DNA of 64,000 nt. It comes from Ophiura sarsii (Eukaryota > Echinodermata > Ophiuroidea > Amphilepidida > Ophiuridae). Of this stretch, positions 60,949 through 64,000 are shown one piece after another. The DNA is taken from contig CM069448.1 in NCBI GenBank assembly GCA_035610835.1, positions 27,181,905 through 27,245,904 on the forward strand. Direction: 5' to 3'. The translations under genes and the position numbers were made by a program. Within the stretch, counting starts at the first letter, position 1, and the number at the start of each line of letters is the position of its first letter. The notes under the pieces were generated by a model, which was not told where the DNA came from, did no database searches, and was given only the letters and a program-made list of their open reading frames with translations.

Positions 60949-62450
60949 TTATTTGGCTCCTACTGCCGCCGTGACGCCAGCAAGTACTAGACTAACACAG
61001 AAAGACAATACGGCGGCGCCACCAGTTCCTTGCGTTGAATTATTCAGCATGGTACTTGCAGTCATGGTACTATTAGACTCGACGGTGGTCATATTCATGG
61101 TAGTCTGTGCTGTATACATGAAAAAGAAGAGACAACACCGTAAAGGAATAGGCTTTCCAAGCGGGGTATAGACGTTATTTGTAATTGACGATTTCAGGCT
61201 AAATAGGGAAGCATCATATTTGACGTCACTAATAACGAAAAACGAGGCCAATTGTAGTAAATTACATCACTTGTGACATAAAATAAAATCACAAGTGACG
61301 TAATTTACTACAATTGGCCTCGCCTTCGTTACTGATTAGTGACGTCACATCGAAGATGTCTCCCTCTTAGCCTGACACTGGCCAATTACGAATAACGTCT
61401 AGGCCTATTATTAGTTTTACTATATACACTGAATATATTTATCAGAAACACCGTTCCCAACTTTAAAGTCTATAGAATTAATGAACCAAAAGCATAGGCA
61501 CGTTTGTACTTATTTTATGCATTTCTCATGGTGATTCCAAATCGGGTGATGACATTTTATACTTTTTCCCCTTTTGAAACATTTTGTGAAAATTTGGAAC
61601 TGCCGTCTGCAGACGACTGCCAGCGTGGAAAGTATTAAGATAATAAGTATTAGGAATATACCACGACGTCAGAGTAGAGCAAGGGCGTGGCCGCCGGTCC
61701 ATTAACATGATCACAGGAGCCTGTGTACGCCGCCTGTTGACTACATGTACTAAAAACACTACATGCATGTAGATTGTGCTATCTACTGAAGATAGCACAT
61801 TGTGAATAGTAGCGTCGCACGCTATTACTCCATAAAATACGTTCCTAAGCAATTGTATGTGATTTTCTTAGAATACACACAAATACAATAATCATGTACT
61901 CAAGTATAAATATAGGCCCTATCTATTGGGGAAATTAATTGATTGGGTTATTCATATAAGAACAATCAGTTTACCTAGTAAAGTAGTGACTAATAGCCGA
62001 CAATAATTGTTTGTTCGTGTTAGTTTCCATCACTTTAATTGAATCGATTACAATACTTTTATCGCAAACCAATAGAGGATAACACTTTTTGTTTCTTTAA
62101 TCAAAGCAAACTGAGGTATTTGATGCTTACCTATTAGACATATTGCCCTCATTCTGATAACATCGCAAAACAATTTGTGATAGAATAATCATAATTAGCA
62201 AGGACGTGTTAAACACACTGGTGTCACATATATCGTCAAGTACCGTGAATTGCTGGTTGTGTACGGTGTTCTCCAAGTGTTTTATACGTGTATTTGAAAC
62301 ATTCGGCGTGATGATATTTCTGAACTTTAAGGCGAGTTAGATGGCAATGACCATAGGGGCCTATAGTTAGTACGAAACCATACCTGTTATTAGCGCTGCA
62401 AATACGGCAAGACTTAATGTCAGTGTCACGAAAACCTCAGCCTTCCCCAT
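60949..62450 (-). CDS. Mini secreted/GPI-anchored glycoprotein, CD52/CD24-like layout (75 aa)
   Basis: Two coding exons: 62450-62384 and 61109-60949. Exon 1 starts ATG GGG AAG and ends in phase 1 at donor GTATGG; exon 2 follows acceptor TGTATACAG and ends in TAA. Joined, the protein has a signal peptide of about 23 residues (MGKAEVFVTLTLSLAVFAAL then ITA), with a natural cleavage point before QTTMNMTT. A mature stretch of about 30 residues follows, rich in Thr, Ser, Asn and Met, with sequons NMT, NST and NNS/NST, then Gly-Thr-Gly-Gly and a hydrophobic tail (AAVLSFCVSLVLAGVTAAVG then AK) that ends the protein. This is the layout of GPI-anchored mini-mucins such as CD52 and CD24; no homology is claimed. 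The intron falls exactly at the signal-peptide boundary. Confidence 0.75.
61202..61375. repeat. Palindromic MITE in the intron of the mini-glycoprotein gene
   Basis: GAGGCCAATTGTAGTAAATT plus ACATCACTTGTGAC pairs with GTGACGTAATTTACTACAAT plus TGGCCTC around a 12-bp loop. Outer arms GGGAAGCATC..TTTGACGTCACTAAT / ATTAGTGACGTCACATC..GATGTCTCCCTC also pair. Confidence 0.9.
61405..61638. mobile_element. TTAACACTTTCCACG-family MITE, copy 5 (left end lost)
   Basis: ATTAGTTTTACTATATACAC, TTTCTCATGGTGATTCCAAA, GTCTGCAGACGACTGCCAGC and GTGGAAAGTATTAAG match the family. The left CTTAACACTTTCC end is absent. In the same intron as the palindrome. Confidence 0.8.
61776..61803. repeat. Solo copy of the hairpin-satellite core
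   Basis: TGTGCTATCTACTGAAGATA plus GCACATTG is the palindromic core of the 54290-57180 satellite, here single, 4.6 kb away, in the mini-glycoprotein intron. Confidence 0.65.
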
Positions 62451-63232
62451 CTGTCAACAAAAATATTATAACAATAATTAACACATACAAAATAGTATGA
62501 TTTAAACTCTCCAGGTCTATACGTTCAGTTATATATAATTGAAGACCTCAAAGGATTTGACTACGGAGGGATAATTTTGAATACGATGGTCGTATTAAAG
62601 TATATCGAATTCGTTAATGAATCCGTTAGCCACATCTTGAAAACTCGTTTTGGGACCAGAAAGTTGATTGACCACGGTTTTAATTTTTTCTCTTTTTATT
62701 TTTTTCATCTGCTATGACAAATCAAATATACAAATTATATATGATTACAGATCAGTAACACGGTTTATGAAAGATGCGTCTCGAACCGAGGGTCACAAAA
62801 TATAAAAAATAAAATCACGCGGCGAGAGACTAGACATCAAAGCACATATATTTAGTCACTTCAGCCCTGGTTTTAAAATGACCATAATTTACTTCGAAAG
62901 GTTACTATTTTTTTGAATATTTCGCCATAAAGTTTGAAAATGTTATCTTGAGGAAAAAAGGAAACATTGTCCACATCTTATTTTCAACAAACAGCTTCCA
63001 CGCCTTTTTTTAAAATTAGTATCGATATAACTAGAGAAACGTATCACATGCAACAGGTCGGCTGGATGCGTTGCTATGGCGTGGCATTTTCATAGCATTC
63101 ATATGATATTGCAATATCAAATTTCAAGACCTCATTAAATCAGTTTACGGCTTTAAAAATATACCAAATTAAATAAACAAGTTACGTACTTCAAATTCAT
63201 TATCAAGTAAAAGGTACCTAATAATCACTTAC
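62451..63232 (-). other. Probable 5' UTR intron of the mini-glycoprotein gene; nothing else seen
   Basis: AT-rich sequence with no other exon or repeat recognised. Confidence 0.35.
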
Positions 63233-63300
63233 CTTTCAAATTTAGATGCGTAGGTAACACTAGCGGGTATTCTAAGAGCAATGCAAAACCTGCACAAACC
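63233..63300 (-). other. Possible 5' UTR exon of the mini-glycoprotein gene
   Basis: A strong donor (GAAAG then GTAAGTG) lies at 63233 on the minus strand, and TTTTTGTTGACAG sits directly before the start codon at 62450, so a 0.78-kb intron in the 5' UTR is plausible. The start of this exon is not determined. Confidence 0.4.
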
Positions 63301-63622
63301 GTGAGTCTATCTCGTTACTAGGACTATTCCGAATTAAAATCCCCGGGGGCGAACAAAATATCTGGTTGTTAAGATCTGGCGTACTGGACAACAGAAACAA
63401 CCAATGACATGCATCCACCACTCTGCACTTGACGTTGGCAAAATAATAGTGAAAACAATAATGTATTGATATATATATCCAATATAATTACAATAATTAT
63501 GGGGAGTACTAGAGAAAGATAATAGCTTTCGGTCACGCCCAATTGTTAGTGACTTATTGATGACTGGTACATGAAGAAAAAAAGTAGCAAGGAATCGTAG
63601 ACGGGGAGACTCGCTTATCATG

Positions 63623-63632
63623 CTTTATATAG
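63623..63632 (-). promoter_or_regulatory. Candidate TATA box
   Basis: TATATAAAGC on the minus strand, about 1.17 kb upstream of the mini-glycoprotein ATG and 390 bp upstream of the proposed 5' UTR donor. It is the best TATA match in the region, but no other promoter evidence is available. Confidence 0.3.
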
Positions 63633-63639
63633 GCATTAT

Positions 63640-64000
63640 TAACGGGCGAAATTACATTTAAGAGAAAACGTCAGTCTGGAAAATGTAATAAAGAAAGGAC
63701 AAAAACCCAAGTTATTTGTATAAAATCTAATATTTATCTTGGATATGTCGATATTATACAAAGATGCGTATTAAAGAAATTAAAAAAACACAAAAAACAA
63801 CACCCTTCCTTCTTGTATGTAAAATATAAACTTTTTAAAATTCTAACATGTCTATAATGTAACTATAACGAGGGCATCAATGATGCAGGCAAGCAGAACC
63901 GCGACATTTTTGCAGGTTTCAGCATATCTACAATGACTCATGATAGATCTGGCCATGATGAAATTGGAATGATGGATTTTCAGCTTAGTTTAGTTTCAAT
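63640..64000. other. No feature seen
   Basis: AT-rich right edge of the window, no coding or repeat signal. Confidence 0.4.

Overview
This is eukaryotic, intron-containing, AT-rich DNA, very dense in small DNA transposons. Split genes with GT-AG introns, one CR1/L2-type LINE with an (ATT)n tail, and dozens of foldback (MITE-like) repeats suggest a marine invertebrate, probably a deuterostome such as an echinoderm or hemichordate. That placement is inference from overall character; nothing here fixes the species.

Three genes can be supported. (1) A plus-strand gene enters from the left, and its terminal coding exon (5351-6083) encodes a disordered, Ser/Thr/Pro-rich tail. (2) A complete six-exon urate oxidase (uricase) gene lies on the minus strand, 43501 down to 30262. 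All splice sites and phases agree, it predicts 299 residues, and it ends in the peroxisomal signal SKL. (3) A minus-strand two-coding-exon gene (62450 down to 60949) predicts a 75-residue precursor: signal peptide, about 30 residues packed with N-glycosylation sequons, and a hydrophobic tail. It resembles CD52/CD24-type GPI-anchored mini-glycoproteins.

Layout: 1-5350, a 37-bp minisatellite of about 60 copies and foldback elements in a probable intron or flank; 5351-6270, terminal exon and 3' UTR; 6240-19450, a run of MITE families, several with target duplications; 19468-22707, a LINE with an unbroken endonuclease/reverse-transcriptase ORF; 23-30 kb, foldbacks, a truncated LINE and a nested TTAA-flanked insertion; 30.2-43.5 kb, the uricase gene, whose introns hold three tandem arrays, a LINE fragment, a head-to-tail duplication and several MITEs; 44-53 kb, poly-G/poly-C-ended elements, palindromes and repeat families; 53.3-57.2 kb, tandem arrays, one of them split by a three-level nest of foldback elements; 57.3-64 kb, the mini-glycoprotein gene with a palindromic MITE in its intron.

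The most unusual items are the mini-glycoprotein gene, a decayed partial copy of uricase exon 4 beside the real exon, the nested insertions whose empty sites can be read from paralogous copies in the same window, and a minisatellite apparently built from a MITE terminus. Assignments rest on motif recognition by eye; no database search was run.
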